Positions 1 to 6,906 are shown, numbered from the stretch's first letter. The stretch: 11,392 nucleotides of DNA from Acidobacteriota bacterium (GCA_020200195.1 JAIVJE010000019.1:1-11392), one strand, 5' to 3'. Notes: generated from the sequence alone by a model not told the origin. A program made the numbers and translations.

Positions 1-214
1 GCCCACAGCGATTCCTTGAAGATGCGCAGCAGCCCCAGGCCGGTGCTGGAGATCCGCCGTTTCCTCTTGATCATGTGGTGGCAGGCTCAGAGGGGACGCG
101 CGCGTGCGGCATGACGACTCAGTGTATGCGAGCAGCCGTCCTCCTCGCACGCCGCGCGTCCTTGAATTGATTTCCCACCGCGACGCACTCCTCGCCTTCG
201 TCGAGGCGCTGTGA
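1..214. other. left edge without a supported gene
   Basis: No convincing coding region is visible. A minus-strand reading frame opens with an ATG at 74 and runs off the left edge after about 24 codons. It is basic at its N-terminus (starts MIKRKRR), but has no clear ribosome binding site and is too short to identify. It could be the start of a real gene lying to the left of the window. Confidence 0.3.
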
Positions 215-690
215 TTATGCTGACATCAGAGATGGAAACGCCGCCGCCTCACAAGCCTGGACTGACGGGATCGGCATAATCCGAACGTCGGCATAGTGCA
301 CCTGACAGCGTTGAATCAGGGCCGCGGATCCAAACGTCTGCGTCACGCTTTGTGCAGCGCCCTTTGAGCCGTCGAGAATAACCAAGCCGCTGCGGTCGGT
401 GCATAGCCCGCGGCTCTGCAGGTCGTTGAGGAGCTCTGACCCACCGTCGCATTCTCCGTCGAGCCATCCCAGAGGCAGAGCGCGTGTTTGCGGGCCTGTG
501 TGGTCAATGCCGAGGGCAACGACAATACACTGCTCGCCGACATGCACGCCATCGATCAGGAGTGCCACGAGGTCGAACGTCGAGCGGCGTCGAGCGCCAG
601 GCGGCGAGCTGCGCCAAGGTCCAGCTCATTGCCGCGTATCTCCGCCACGAATGGAATCACTGGGGACGGGGACCTCGCCCACGCCGCGCA
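215..690 (-). pseudogene. IS256/mutator-type transposase remnant, multiple frameshifts
   Basis: Three overlapping minus-strand frames together read as the central part of an IS256-type (mutator family) transposase. The order on the minus strand is FVAEIRGNELDLGAARR (about 651-600), then DLVALLIDGVHVGEQ with ALGIDHTG (about 573-490), then KHALCLWDGSTENATV in a second frame, then LLNDLQSRGLCTDRSG and VILDGSKG...TFGSAALIQRCQVH in the first frame again, ending near 290. The Asp of LLIDGVHVG and the Asp of VILDGSK correspond to the first two catalytic acids of the family. At least three frame changes are needed. Everything after the RCQVH motif, including the catalytic Glu and the C-terminal half, is missing, and the N-terminus cannot be recognised beyond about 690. 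It cannot make an active enzyme. The family call rests on motif recall, not a search. Confidence 0.75.
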
Positions 691-1103
691 GAAAACCGAC
701 GGCCTCGGGCCCACGTGAGCGACGCAATCAGCGACGGTAGACTGCCGGCGTCCACGCGCACCTTGCCTTGGTGTCAGCTCGTCTCTGCAAGGGCGACGTG
801 TTCCGCGAACGCCGGTCGCCGTTCTGGCGATATCAGCCTTCACCGCACAAGAAGCCGCAGCCCTCGCGGCCCGTGTCCTGTCCCTGCGGCGCTCTCCGGG
901 GTGCGACGCGAACGCGGGCTGCTCCACGGCGAAGAACGTCGAGCAGCCGTTCTGGTGGGCCTGAGCGACTTCGCCGTTGACACGCTCAAGCCAGGACAAC
1001 CCGTCGTTTCTCGGCCGCCGTGTTGTTATACGATGAGAGCTGCCTTCAAATTCGTGGAGTCGGTGGCACCCTGAACGTCATGTGGGGCTGTAGAGTAGAT
1101 ATC
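691..1103. other. no supported gene; probably degraded mobile-element sequence
   Basis: Long open frames exist on both strands, as expected at this GC content, but none shows a recognisable motif or a good ribosome binding site. On the minus strand this is where the N-terminal half of the IS256-type transposase should lie, so it is probably its eroded remainder. The last 30 bases would hold the promoter of the gene at 1115, but no clear -35/-10 pair is visible. Confidence 0.4.
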
Positions 1104-1114
1104 AGGAGGACACC

Positions 1115-1387
1115 ATGGCTGTTGGAGATTGGGAGAGCGAAGACAGGTACTGGCAGAGTAACTACAAGAATCGGCCGTACGCCAAGAGCGGCGAATACGA
1201 CTCCTATCGTGGGGGGTATCGCTACGGCTATGAGTCTGCCAACCGCTACAAGGACCGGAACTGGGACGATGTTGAGAGCGACCTCAAACGTGATTGGGAT
1301 CGCTACGAACATCGAGGTCAGTCAACCTGGGAAAACATTAAAGATGCTGCGAGGGATGCCTGGGACCGGGTAACGGGAAAACGCTAG
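1115..1387 (+). CDS. small aromatic-rich hypothetical protein, 90 aa
   Basis: Function unknown. The start is well supported by an AGGAGG ribosome binding site at 1104-1109, five bases before ATG 1115, the strongest in the window. The 90-residue product is soluble and strongly charged. Tyr/Trp/Arg/Gly-rich repeats fill the first half (YRGGYRYGYESANRY, residues 29-43), followed by an acidic-basic stretch (NWDDVESDLKRDW) and a C-terminal amphipathic tail (WENIKDAARDAWDRVTG). Similar Y/W-rich small proteins occur as orphan hypotheticals in acidobacteria and other soil bacteria. The tail loosely resembles CsbD-type stress proteins, but that is only an impression. There is no signal peptide or membrane segment. 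It stands alone, with a good terminator 19 bases downstream, so it is probably monocistronic. It is one of only two clearly undamaged genes here. Confidence 0.85.
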   Translation: MAVGDWESEDRYWQSNYKNRPYAKSGEYDSYRGGYRYGYESANRYKDRNWDDVESDLKRDWDRYEHRGQSTWENIKDAARDAWDRVTGKR

Positions 1388-1405
1388 CTCGGTGACGCAC
1401 GTGCG

Positions 1406-1440
1406 AGGGACGGGACCTGGGTCTTCCGTCCCTTCTTCTT
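1406..1440 (+). terminator. intrinsic terminator of the 90-aa gene
   Basis: AGGGACGG (1406-1413) pairs perfectly with CCGTCCCT (1426-1433). A three-base inner stem (GAC/GTC, 1414-1416 with 1421-1423) lies above a small bulge. A pyrimidine tract, TTCTTCTTCT, follows. It sits 18 bases after the stop codon at 1387. Confidence 0.75.
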
Positions 1441-1494
1441 CTCGAAGACACGCCCCTGAAGGCTCTCGCCTCGCTTGCGTAGGCTCGCAGTTCT

Positions 1495-1526
1495 GTTGAG
1501 CCCATGACGCTCATCATGGGCTCAAC
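1495..1526. repeat. perfect 13-bp hairpin
   Basis: GTTGAGCCCATGA (1495-1507) is the exact reverse complement of TCATGGGCTCAAC (1514-1526), with a six-base loop. No T-run follows on either strand, so it is a poor intrinsic terminator. It could be a protein-binding palindrome or a leftover mobile-element structure. Confidence 0.8.
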
Positions 1527-1856
1527 GCGCGAGTCGTTGGCCTCGTGTGTGCTTCGTGAGGGTCTCTGCCCCAGTCCCGGCCGCTGATCAGACCGCCAGT
1601 TGTAATTCTTCACCGGGGTCCTCGTCGGCCGCTGTCTACTCGAGGACAGAATGCCCACAAATCGCATGAGGAGGATCGCGCGTGCTCAAGGACGCCGTGG
1701 CCTCCGCCTCGATCCCGACTTGGAGCATGTCCCGCGCATCGCCTGCCATCCATTGGAACCCGCGCTAGGGCAACCGGGACATTCGCCTAATGTTCGCCGC
1801 GCCCTTCGTCATACGCCGCCAATAGTTTGTTCGGCGCGATTTCCGATCGTCTGCGC
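1527..1856. other. no supported gene
   Basis: No recognisable coding, RNA or mobile-element sequence is seen. A weak inverted repeat (GTCCTCG 1618-1624 with CGAGGAC 1641-1647) is present. Open frames here lack motifs and ribosome binding sites. Confidence 0.4.
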
Positions 1857-2003
1857 GCGCGTACCGTTCGTGCCGAGTCGTTTCGTTGAATGTTTCCAAC
1901 ATGACTCGCACGCCGCGTCGGGCTCGAAAAGGGAGCCACCCGTTGATCCGTCTACGCGAAAACGGCGGAGCGAATGCGCGCGACTGGGTTTTCAGTAGGG
2001 ACA
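1857..2003 (+). repeat. 147-bp dispersed repeat, copy 1
   Basis: It matches 6761-6906 in the same orientation over its full length, with only four substitutions and one single-base gap by eye. It begins GCGCGTACCGTTCGTGCC and ends TTTTCAGTAGGGACA; similarity stops sharply at both ends. Read on the other strand, the end is TGTCCCTACTGAAAA. This TG...CA-type terminus suggests the outer end of an insertion sequence, but no transposase remnant was seen beside this copy. Confidence 0.9.
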
Positions 2004-2453
2004 GCCGCCGGCGCGCGCGCGTGACGCTGTGCGACGACCGCGCGCACGTACTCTCCGGCGCGTGTCATGCGCTGTGCCACGCCCGCAGACAAAACGTATT
2101 GCCATGCCTGCCATGCCCCGGCCAGCGACGACACGAGTTGGGCACGGCACCCGTGGAATCGTGTTCTCTCGACGGATCGGGGCCAACTGCTCCTCGAACA
2201 TCACGACGAACGACTCACCGACCGCCGGCGCGACGTCGTGATCGGTGCCAGTAGTGGCGCCCAGAAGACACGGGGCAACTACTGCACAATTTGCTGCACG
2301 ATCCCGGACACGGCGGCTAGCTCGCGGGATCATTAGGAATTTCTTCGACAACGTGAGGACGTGAGCGCTGATCGGCGATTGGAAAGTTTGAGAATTCTGG
2401 CCAAATCCGCGCAGGGTCTCGGACCGAAAAACCGTCGCCCCTGGGTCGAAATG
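2004..2453. other. no supported gene
   Basis: Chance-type open frames exist on both strands. The plus-strand frame around 2067-2336 contains a CHACH sequence that would fit a haem-c motif, but the surrounding residues, the lack of a signal peptide and the lack of a ribosome binding site give no support. The last bases lead into the tRNA promoter. Confidence 0.4.
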
Positions 2454-2482
2454 TTTACGCAAGTGCCTATTTTACGTATACT
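2454..2482 (+). promoter_or_regulatory. sigma70-type promoter of the truncated tRNA-Ser
   Basis: TTTACG (2454-2459) and TATACT (2477-2482) are separated by exactly 17 bases. Transcription would start near 2489, four bases before the first base of the tRNA sequence. It is the best -35/-10 pair seen in the window. Confidence 0.8.
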
Positions 2483-2492
2483 TGCGGTCTGC

Positions 2493-2532
2493 GGTGAGGT
2501 GGCCGAGAGGCTGAAGGCGGCGGTTTGCTAAG
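2493..2532 (+). pseudogene. tRNA-Ser(GCU), 5' half only
   Basis: The sequence GGTGAGGTGGCCGAGAGG followed by CTGAAGGCGGCGG and the loop TTGCTAA reads as the acceptor 5' strand, D arm, anticodon 5' strand and anticodon loop of a bacterial tRNA-Ser with anticodon GCT. The first 24 bases match the start of E. coli serV as I recall it. After TTGCTAAG the sequence no longer matches. There is no variable arm, no GGTTCGAATCC T-loop and no acceptor 3' strand before the terminator at 2551, which starts only 18 bases later. The promoter and terminator are intact, so a short RNA of about 98 nt with a tRNA-like 5' half is probably made. It cannot act as a tRNA. tRNA-Ser genes are common integration targets, so the break may mark an old integration or excision. 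Confidence 0.85.
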
Positions 2533-2550
2533 GCTGCCAGGAGTCACAGA

Positions 2551-2586
2551 ACGGGCCTGAAATCGAGGATTTCAGGCCCGTTTTTT
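2551..2586 (+). terminator. strong intrinsic terminator of the tRNA-Ser locus
   Basis: ACGGGCCTGAAATC (2551-2564) pairs perfectly with GATTTCAGGCCCGT (2568-2581) around a GAG loop, followed by a run of six Ts (2581-2586). This is textbook rho-independent termination. It ends the short tRNA-half transcript. Confidence 0.95.
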
Positions 2587-2685
2587 ATTGGCAACTTGGT
2601 TGCCGTTGGCTGGTGGATGATGGATCTCGGACCCTTTATTGGCAACTTGGTTGCCGTTGGCTGGTGGATGATGGATCTCGGACCC
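2584..2685. repeat. perfect 51-bp tandem duplication
   Basis: The units 2584-2634 and 2635-2685 are identical. Each contains the small palindrome GGCAAC-TTG-GTTGCC (2590-2604 and 2641-2655). The first unit overlaps the T-run of the tRNA terminator, so the duplication arose right at the terminator boundary. No coding role is seen. Confidence 0.95.
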
Positions 2686-2690
2686 TGTTT

Positions 2691-2758
2691 GGGCACACTG
2701 GTGGGCACACTGACGCCGATGCCAATGTGTGCCTCAAAGGCACACGTCGTGCTACCCT
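2691..2758 (+). promoter_or_regulatory. operator and promoter of the brnT-brnA fusion
   Basis: A palindrome GTGTGCC (2727-2733) - TCAAA - GGCACAC (2739-2745) is preceded by two GGCACAC half-sites at 2692-2698 and 2704-2710. Starts of successive sites are 12, 23 and 12 bp apart, roughly one and two helical turns. A weak -10, TACCCT (2753-2758), lies seven bases before the GTG start at 2766, so the palindrome covers the -35 area. The same layout stands before the second brn locus at 10275-10329, which supports an operator bound by the ribbon-helix-helix antitoxin. Binding itself is inferred. Confidence 0.7.
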
Positions 2759-2765
2759 CTAGGGA

Positions 2766-3077
2766 GTGAAGTACTTCGCTTGGGATGATGCGAAGAACGC
2801 GAAGCTCAGGGCGGACCGCGGCATTGGATTCGAGGATGTTGTCTTCCACATCGAGCGCGGCGAGTGGAAGTCCGCCGGCGGCGGCAAGCGCGAGCGAACT
2901 CGGTACGCCCGCTACGCCAAGGCCACGTTCCGCAAGGACCGGCGGCTGAACATCCGGCTGTCGAGCAAGGACCTAGAGGCGATTCAAAAGCGAGCGCTCG
3001 CAGAGGGCTTGCCTTATCAGACGCTGATCGCGAGCCTGCTGCACAAGTACGCAGCGGGCCGGCTGAAGGAAGTGTGA
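2766..3077 (+). CDS. BrnT-BrnA fusion: toxin N-terminus joined to antitoxin DNA-binding domain
   Basis: The 103-residue product starts as a BrnT (DUF497) toxin: MKYFAWDDAKNAKL and RGIGFEDVVFHIERG, residues 1-32. It then continues in frame as a BrnA-type antitoxin: GEWKSAGGGKRER, residues 32-44, then the ribbon-helix-helix RRLNIRLSSKDLEAIQKRAL...PYQTLIASLLHKY, about residues 59-97, ending GRLKEV. The second locus at 10337 has the two genes separate, so this copy arose by a deletion joining toxin IERG-D to antitoxin VERG-E, where both share TCGAGCG-N-GG. About 60 toxin residues, including the later strands and the conserved C-terminal region, are gone, so RNase activity is not expected. The DNA-binding domain looks complete. 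GTG 2766 is chosen because it matches the family start and lies at the predicted transcription start (leaderless). In BrnTA systems BrnA represses its own operon; this fusion may still do so. Confidence 0.85.
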   Translation: MKYFAWDDAKNAKLRADRGIGFEDVVFHIERGEWKSAGGGKRERTRYARYAKATFRKDRRLNIRLSSKDLEAIQKRALAEGLPYQTLIASLLHKYAAGRLKEV

Positions 3078-3310
3078 CTGCTACAGGTCCCGTCATGTGC
3101 TTTTCAACACGCCCAGCCAGGGTCAGTCTGGTCGGATTTTCGTTTGGCCATGGGCGCTGGCCTGACGATAATCAACGCGGATCGTGGCGCCTTATCGGAG
3201 CGGTGAAACGGGCATTGTGCGAACCGTGAGACGGTCTTAGTTTTTCGATCGTCTCGTGCGCGCGGTTGTTTGGGGAAGACCGGCGGGTAGCGGCGGCGAG
3301 GGCAGATTCT
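3078..3310. other. intergenic region upstream of kinase 1
   Basis: No gene is seen. An imperfect hairpin, GAGACGGTC (3228-3236) with GATCGTCTC (3247-3255), has nine pairs including one G-U and a T-rich loop; no T-run follows it. The 17-mer at 3240-3256 recurs with two mismatches at 5991-6007, just after kinase 1. Confidence 0.5.
3240..3256 (+). repeat. 17-bp direct repeat flanking kinase 1 (left copy)
   Basis: GTTTTTCGATCGTCTCG here and GTTTTGAGATCGTCTCG at 5991-6007 match at 15 of 17 positions, in the same orientation, on either side of the kinase 1 gene. It may be a boundary of an inserted or duplicated block. The shared exact core is only 10 bp, so chance is possible. Confidence 0.4.
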
Positions 3311-5976
3311 GTGACAGGTCCGCTTCTCATCGGACAACGGGTCAGGGAATACGAGCTGCAGGCGCTTGTCGGCGCCGGCGGAATGGGCGTCGTCTACCGT
3401 GCGATTGACACGAAGCTTAATCGTCCCGTTGCGATCAAGTTCTTGTCCGACGAGCTCGCAAATCCCACGGCGCGGCGGCGGTTCCAGCGCGAGGCGCAAA
3501 CCGCGTCCGCGCTCAATCACCCGCACATCGTCACAGTGCACGACGCCGGCGAGCACGAAGGGCGGCAGTACCTCGTCACCGAGCTCGTGGACGGCGGCAC
3601 GCTGCGCGAGTGGACGCAGGCTGCGACGCGCGGCTGGCGAACGACGATCGAGCTGCTGACGGGCGTGGCGGACGGACTCGCGACCGCCCACGCGGCCGGG
3701 ATCCTGCACCGCGACATCAAGCCCGAGAACATCTTGATCACGAAGAGCGGCTACGCGAAGCTCGCCGACTTTGGTCTGGCGAAACTCGACGAGCGTGTAT
3801 CGGACGAAGCCGCGACGGTGACAGAGCTGCGGACGCACCCGGGCGTCATCGCCGGCACGATCGCCTACATGTCGCCCGAGCAGGCTTCAGGCCGGTCGCT
3901 CGACGCACGAAGCGACGTGTTCTCCTTCGGTGTCGTGCTGCACGAAGTGCTGTCGGGACAGCGTCCCTTCACGGGTCCGTCCGACGCCGACGTGCTGCAC
4001 GCGATCATGCATCGTTCGCCCCCGCCGCTGCCAGAGGATCTGCCGCCGTCACTTCGCGCGCTGATCGAGAAAGCGCTCGAAAAAGACCCGGCCGATCGGT
4101 ATCAGACGATGCGCGACCTGCTCGTCGATCTCCGCCGCATCGCGCGGCACAGCGTCGAGTCGACCGGGGAGCTGGCACCGCTGGCGCCGCGGCGGCGATC
4201 ACGCTCTTGGCTCGCCGCCGTCGCGTTCCTGGCCGCGCTGCTTGGCGCAGCAGGCGTGTGGATCGTCTCCAGACTCGCGACATCCGCATCGCTGTCGCCG
4301 CAACTGTACAGGCAGCTCACGAACTTCGCGGATTCTGCGACGTCCCCTGCGCTGTCGCCGGACGGCCGCATGCTGACGTTCATCCATGGACCAAGCACGT
4401 TTGCCGGTCCTGGCCAGATCTACGTCAAGCTCCTGCCCGACGGCGAGCCGGTGCAGCTGACGAGGGACAACCTCGACAAGATGAGCCCGAAGTTCTCGCC
4501 CGACGGAGCCAGGATCGGGTACATGGCGGTGGACAATACAGCCGGCGGTTCGTCGATGGATACGTGGGTCGTGCCCGTGTTGGGTGGTCAGCCGCGGCTG
4601 CTGCTGACCAACGCGGAAGGCTTGACGTGGATGGAGGATCCGAGCAAAGCCAGCGGCTCGCCGCTGGTGCTGTTTTCCGAGATGACCGGCCGCGGCGCTC
4701 AGATGTCGATAGTGTCCTCGACGGAGAGTCGCGCCGGACAACGCACGGTTTATGCGCCGCCGCCCGACGATGGGATGGCGCACGCTCGGTTGCGTCGTCC
4801 GACGGCAAATGGGTCATCGTGGTCGAGATGGACGGCCGCTCTTGGCTGCCCTGCCGCGTCGTCCCCTTCGATGGCAGCTCCGCGGGCAGACAGGTCGGAC
4901 CGTCGCTGGCGCACTGCACCGACGCCGCGTGGACTCCCGACGGAAAGTGGATGTATTTCACCGCGGCGACGAGTACTGGAACGCACACATGGCGGCAGCG
5001 TTTCCCGGACGGCGCGCCCGAGCAGGTCACGTTTGGGGTCACGGAGGAAGAGGGCATTCATTTCGCGCCCGACGGCCGCTCGTTCGTCACGTCGATCGGC
5101 ACCAGTCAGAGCACGGTGTGGATTCACGATGCGCGCGGCGACAGGCAGGTGACGTCGGAAGGCTACGCCTTCTCGCCTTCGATCGCGCCCGATGGAAAGA
5201 AGGTGTATTACCTCGTGCGCGTGTTCGGCGCACGAAGCTGGATCTCTGGTGGCCTGTGGGTCACGGATCTGGAGTCTGGACAGCGAGAGCGGCTGCTCCC
5301 TGATTTCCTGATGCAGCAGTACAGCATTTCCGTCGACGGCCAACGTGTCGTGTTCGTCGCAGCCGACGCGAACGGGGGCTCTCCGGTGTGGATCGCGTCG
5401 TTGAACGGTCGCTCTGCACCGCGCCGGCTCGGGACCGTAGACGCCGTCGCCGCGTACTTCGGCGCGCCGGGCGAAGTCGTCTTCGCGAGCCAGGAAAAGA
5501 CCCCGTTCATCTATCGCCTCAACGAGCACGGCAGCGGCCCCGAGAAGATCGTTTCGACGCCGATGCTCCTCCCGTTTGCCGTCTCGCCCGACGGACGATG
5601 GATAGTGGTTATGGATCCGCGGGAGTGGGGTGCGCTGATGGTGTACCCGGCCGGAAGCGGGTCACCTGTGCGAATCTGCGGCCTCTGCTCGCCACCGCAG
5701 GGCACCGATCCGATTCCTCCTCCTCTGAGCTGGTCGCCCGATGGGCGATTCGCCTATTTGAAGTTCTCCGAATCGGTGTACGCGATTCCACTGCCTCCAG
5801 GTCAGATGCTGCCGCCGACGCCGGCCTCGGGGTTTCCGTCGAAGGACGCGGTAGCCGCCCTGCCAGGCGCGCGGCTGGTAGCGAACATGCCGGTGTATCC
5901 TGGGCCGAATCCGTCGCTCTACGCGTTCACGAAGGTCGCGGCGCAGCGCAACATCTACCGGGTGCCGGTGCCTTGA
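3311..5976 (+). CDS. membrane Ser/Thr protein kinase with TolB/WD40-like propeller, one frameshift
   Basis: This is a Hanks-type kinase that would phosphorylate Ser/Thr of unknown partners from the cytoplasmic side of the membrane. From GTG 3311: glycine loop GAGGMG (21-26), VAIK Lys 43, helix-C Glu 61, catalytic HRDIKPEN (Asp 135, Lys 137, Asn 140), DFG (153-155), then MSPEQ and DARSDVFSFGVVLHE. One membrane helix follows, about residues 300-322 (WLAAVAFLAALLGAAGVWIV). The rest is a propeller with repeated SPDG-type blades (LSPDGRM, FSPDGAR, WTPDGKW, FAPDGRS, VSPDGRW, WSPDGRF), probably extracytoplasmic. Near 4783 the frame breaks: adding one C after GCGCAC restores MAH-RSVASSDGKW, giving about 888 residues. 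As sequenced, the first frame stops at 5152 with a complete kinase and helix but only part of the propeller. GTG 3311 has a GAGGGC site seven bases upstream; TTG 3266 is the alternative. It is not clearly in an operon. Confidence 0.93.
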
Positions 5977-5990
5977 ACGCACGTGCCGAG

Positions 5991-6007
5991 GTTTTGAGAT
6001 CGTCTCG
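5991..6007 (+). repeat. 17-bp direct repeat flanking kinase 1 (right copy)
   Basis: Partner of 3240-3256, 15 of 17 bases identical. It lies 14 bases after the kinase stop and just before the point near 6020 where transposase similarity begins. Confidence 0.4.
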
Positions 6008-6055
6008 ACCCGTTTCCGCGGACGCTTCTGGGGCGCGCCGCGAATTCACGGCGAG

Positions 6056-6700
6056 TTGTTGAAACTGGGTCTTGATATCTGTCAAGCCACGGTCGCGAAG
6101 TACATGGTCCGCCGCGGCGCACCACCGTCGCAGACCTGGCGCACGTTCTTGGCGAATCACCGCCAGCAGATCGCGGCGGCCGATTTCTTCGTCGTACCGA
6201 CCGCAACGTATCGGCTACAGTTCGTACTGATGATCCTCGCTCACGAACGCCGACGGGTCGTGCACGTCGCAGTCACCGATCATCCCACGGCCGCGTGGAC
6301 GGCGCAACAACTCCGCGAGGCATTTCCATGGGACGACGCGCCGCGGTATCTGCTTCACGATCGCGATACGGCGTTCCACGCATGGGCGACGACAGCGCCG
6401 GCGATGGGCATCGACGAAGTTCTCACGGCCGTCCGCTCACCCTGGCAGAACGCCTACGCAGAGCGGCTGATTGGGTCGATTCGCCGGGAATGTCTCGATC
6501 ACGTCATCATCGGCAATGCGCGCGGGCTGCGTCGCGTCTTGCACGCTTACGTCGAGTACTACCTCAAAGCTCGGACTCACCTGTCGCTCGACAAAGATGC
6601 GCCCATCTCGCGACCGGTCGCGTCACCCGCCGACGGTGATATCGTGGCGATTCCCCACCTCGGCGGCCTCCACCACCGCTACGAACGTCGCGCCGCCTAG
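6056..6700 (+). CDS. DDE integrase-core transposase, 5'-truncated
   Basis: This is the catalytic part of an rve-fold transposase of the IS481/IS3-like 'integrase core' type. In the frame listed, the likely catalytic acids are Asp 43 (AADFFVVPTATYR), Asp 102 (LLHDRD) and Glu 136 (SPWQNAYAERLIGSIRREC), a DD-33-E spacing. The C-terminus (THLSLDKDAP...VAIPHLGGLHHRYERRAA) looks complete. Family similarity extends upstream of the nominal TTG start to FWGAPRIHGELLKLG at about 6026-6064, with no start codon there. Only about 45 bases separate it from the kinase 1 stop, so the N-terminal helix-turn-helix (roughly 100 or more residues in relatives) is lost. It is probably inactive alone. Copy 2 of the 147-bp repeat, 60 bases downstream, may be the right end of this element. 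Exact IS family not certain. Confidence 0.85.
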   Translation: MLKLGLDICQATVAKYMVRRGAPPSQTWRTFLANHRQQIAAADFFVVPTATYRLQFVLMILAHERRRVVHVAVTDHPTAAWTAQQLREAFPWDDAPRYLLHDRDTAFHAWATTAPAMGIDEVLTAVRSPWQNAYAERLIGSIRRECLDHVIIGNARGLRRVLHAYVEYYLKARTHLSLDKDAPISRPVASPADGDIVAIPHLGGLHHRYERRAA

Positions 6701-6760
6701 CACGCGGGGCTCATCCATCCGCCATATTAGGAGTCTCTGCTCAGCCGACGACCGGCGACA

Positions 6761-6906
6761 GCGCGTACCGTTCGTGCCCAGTCGTTTCGTTGAATGTTTC
6801 CAACATGACTCGCACGCCGCGTCGGGCTCGAAAAGGGAGCCACCGTTGATCCGTCTACGCGAACACGGCGGCGCGAATGCGCGCGACTGAGTTTTCAGTA
6901 GGGACA
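6761..6906 (+). repeat. 147-bp dispersed repeat, copy 2 (146 bp)
   Basis: Nearly identical to 1857-2003, lacking one C in the CCACC(C)GTTG stretch. Its right end, TTTTCAGTAGGGACA, adjoins the gene remnant at 6902-7120, and the DDE transposase lies just to its left. That fits a right terminus of the insertion sequence. The two copies bracket 4.76 kb holding the tRNA fragment, the brn fusion, kinase 1 and the transposase. Confidence 0.9.

Noticed and set aside
484..1074. 196-codon plus-strand open frame
   Set aside because: Arg-rich shadow lying antisense to the degraded transposase; no recognisable feature.
2067..2336. Plus-strand frame with a CHACH haem-c-like motif
   Set aside because: No signal peptide, no supporting cytochrome context and no credible start; a five-residue pattern is too weak.
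1992..2462. 156-codon minus-strand open frame between the repeat and the tRNA fragment
   Set aside because: No motif and no ribosome binding site; the composition is as expected for a chance frame at high GC, and its start overlaps the tRNA promoter.
3228..3255. Hairpin after the brn fusion as an intrinsic terminator
   Set aside because: The stem is fair but no T-run follows on the plus strand and the gene ended 150 bases earlier; left as a structure only.
4750..5529. 259-codon minus-strand frame opposite the propeller of kinase 1
   Set aside because: Shadow of a confident gene; no protein motif.
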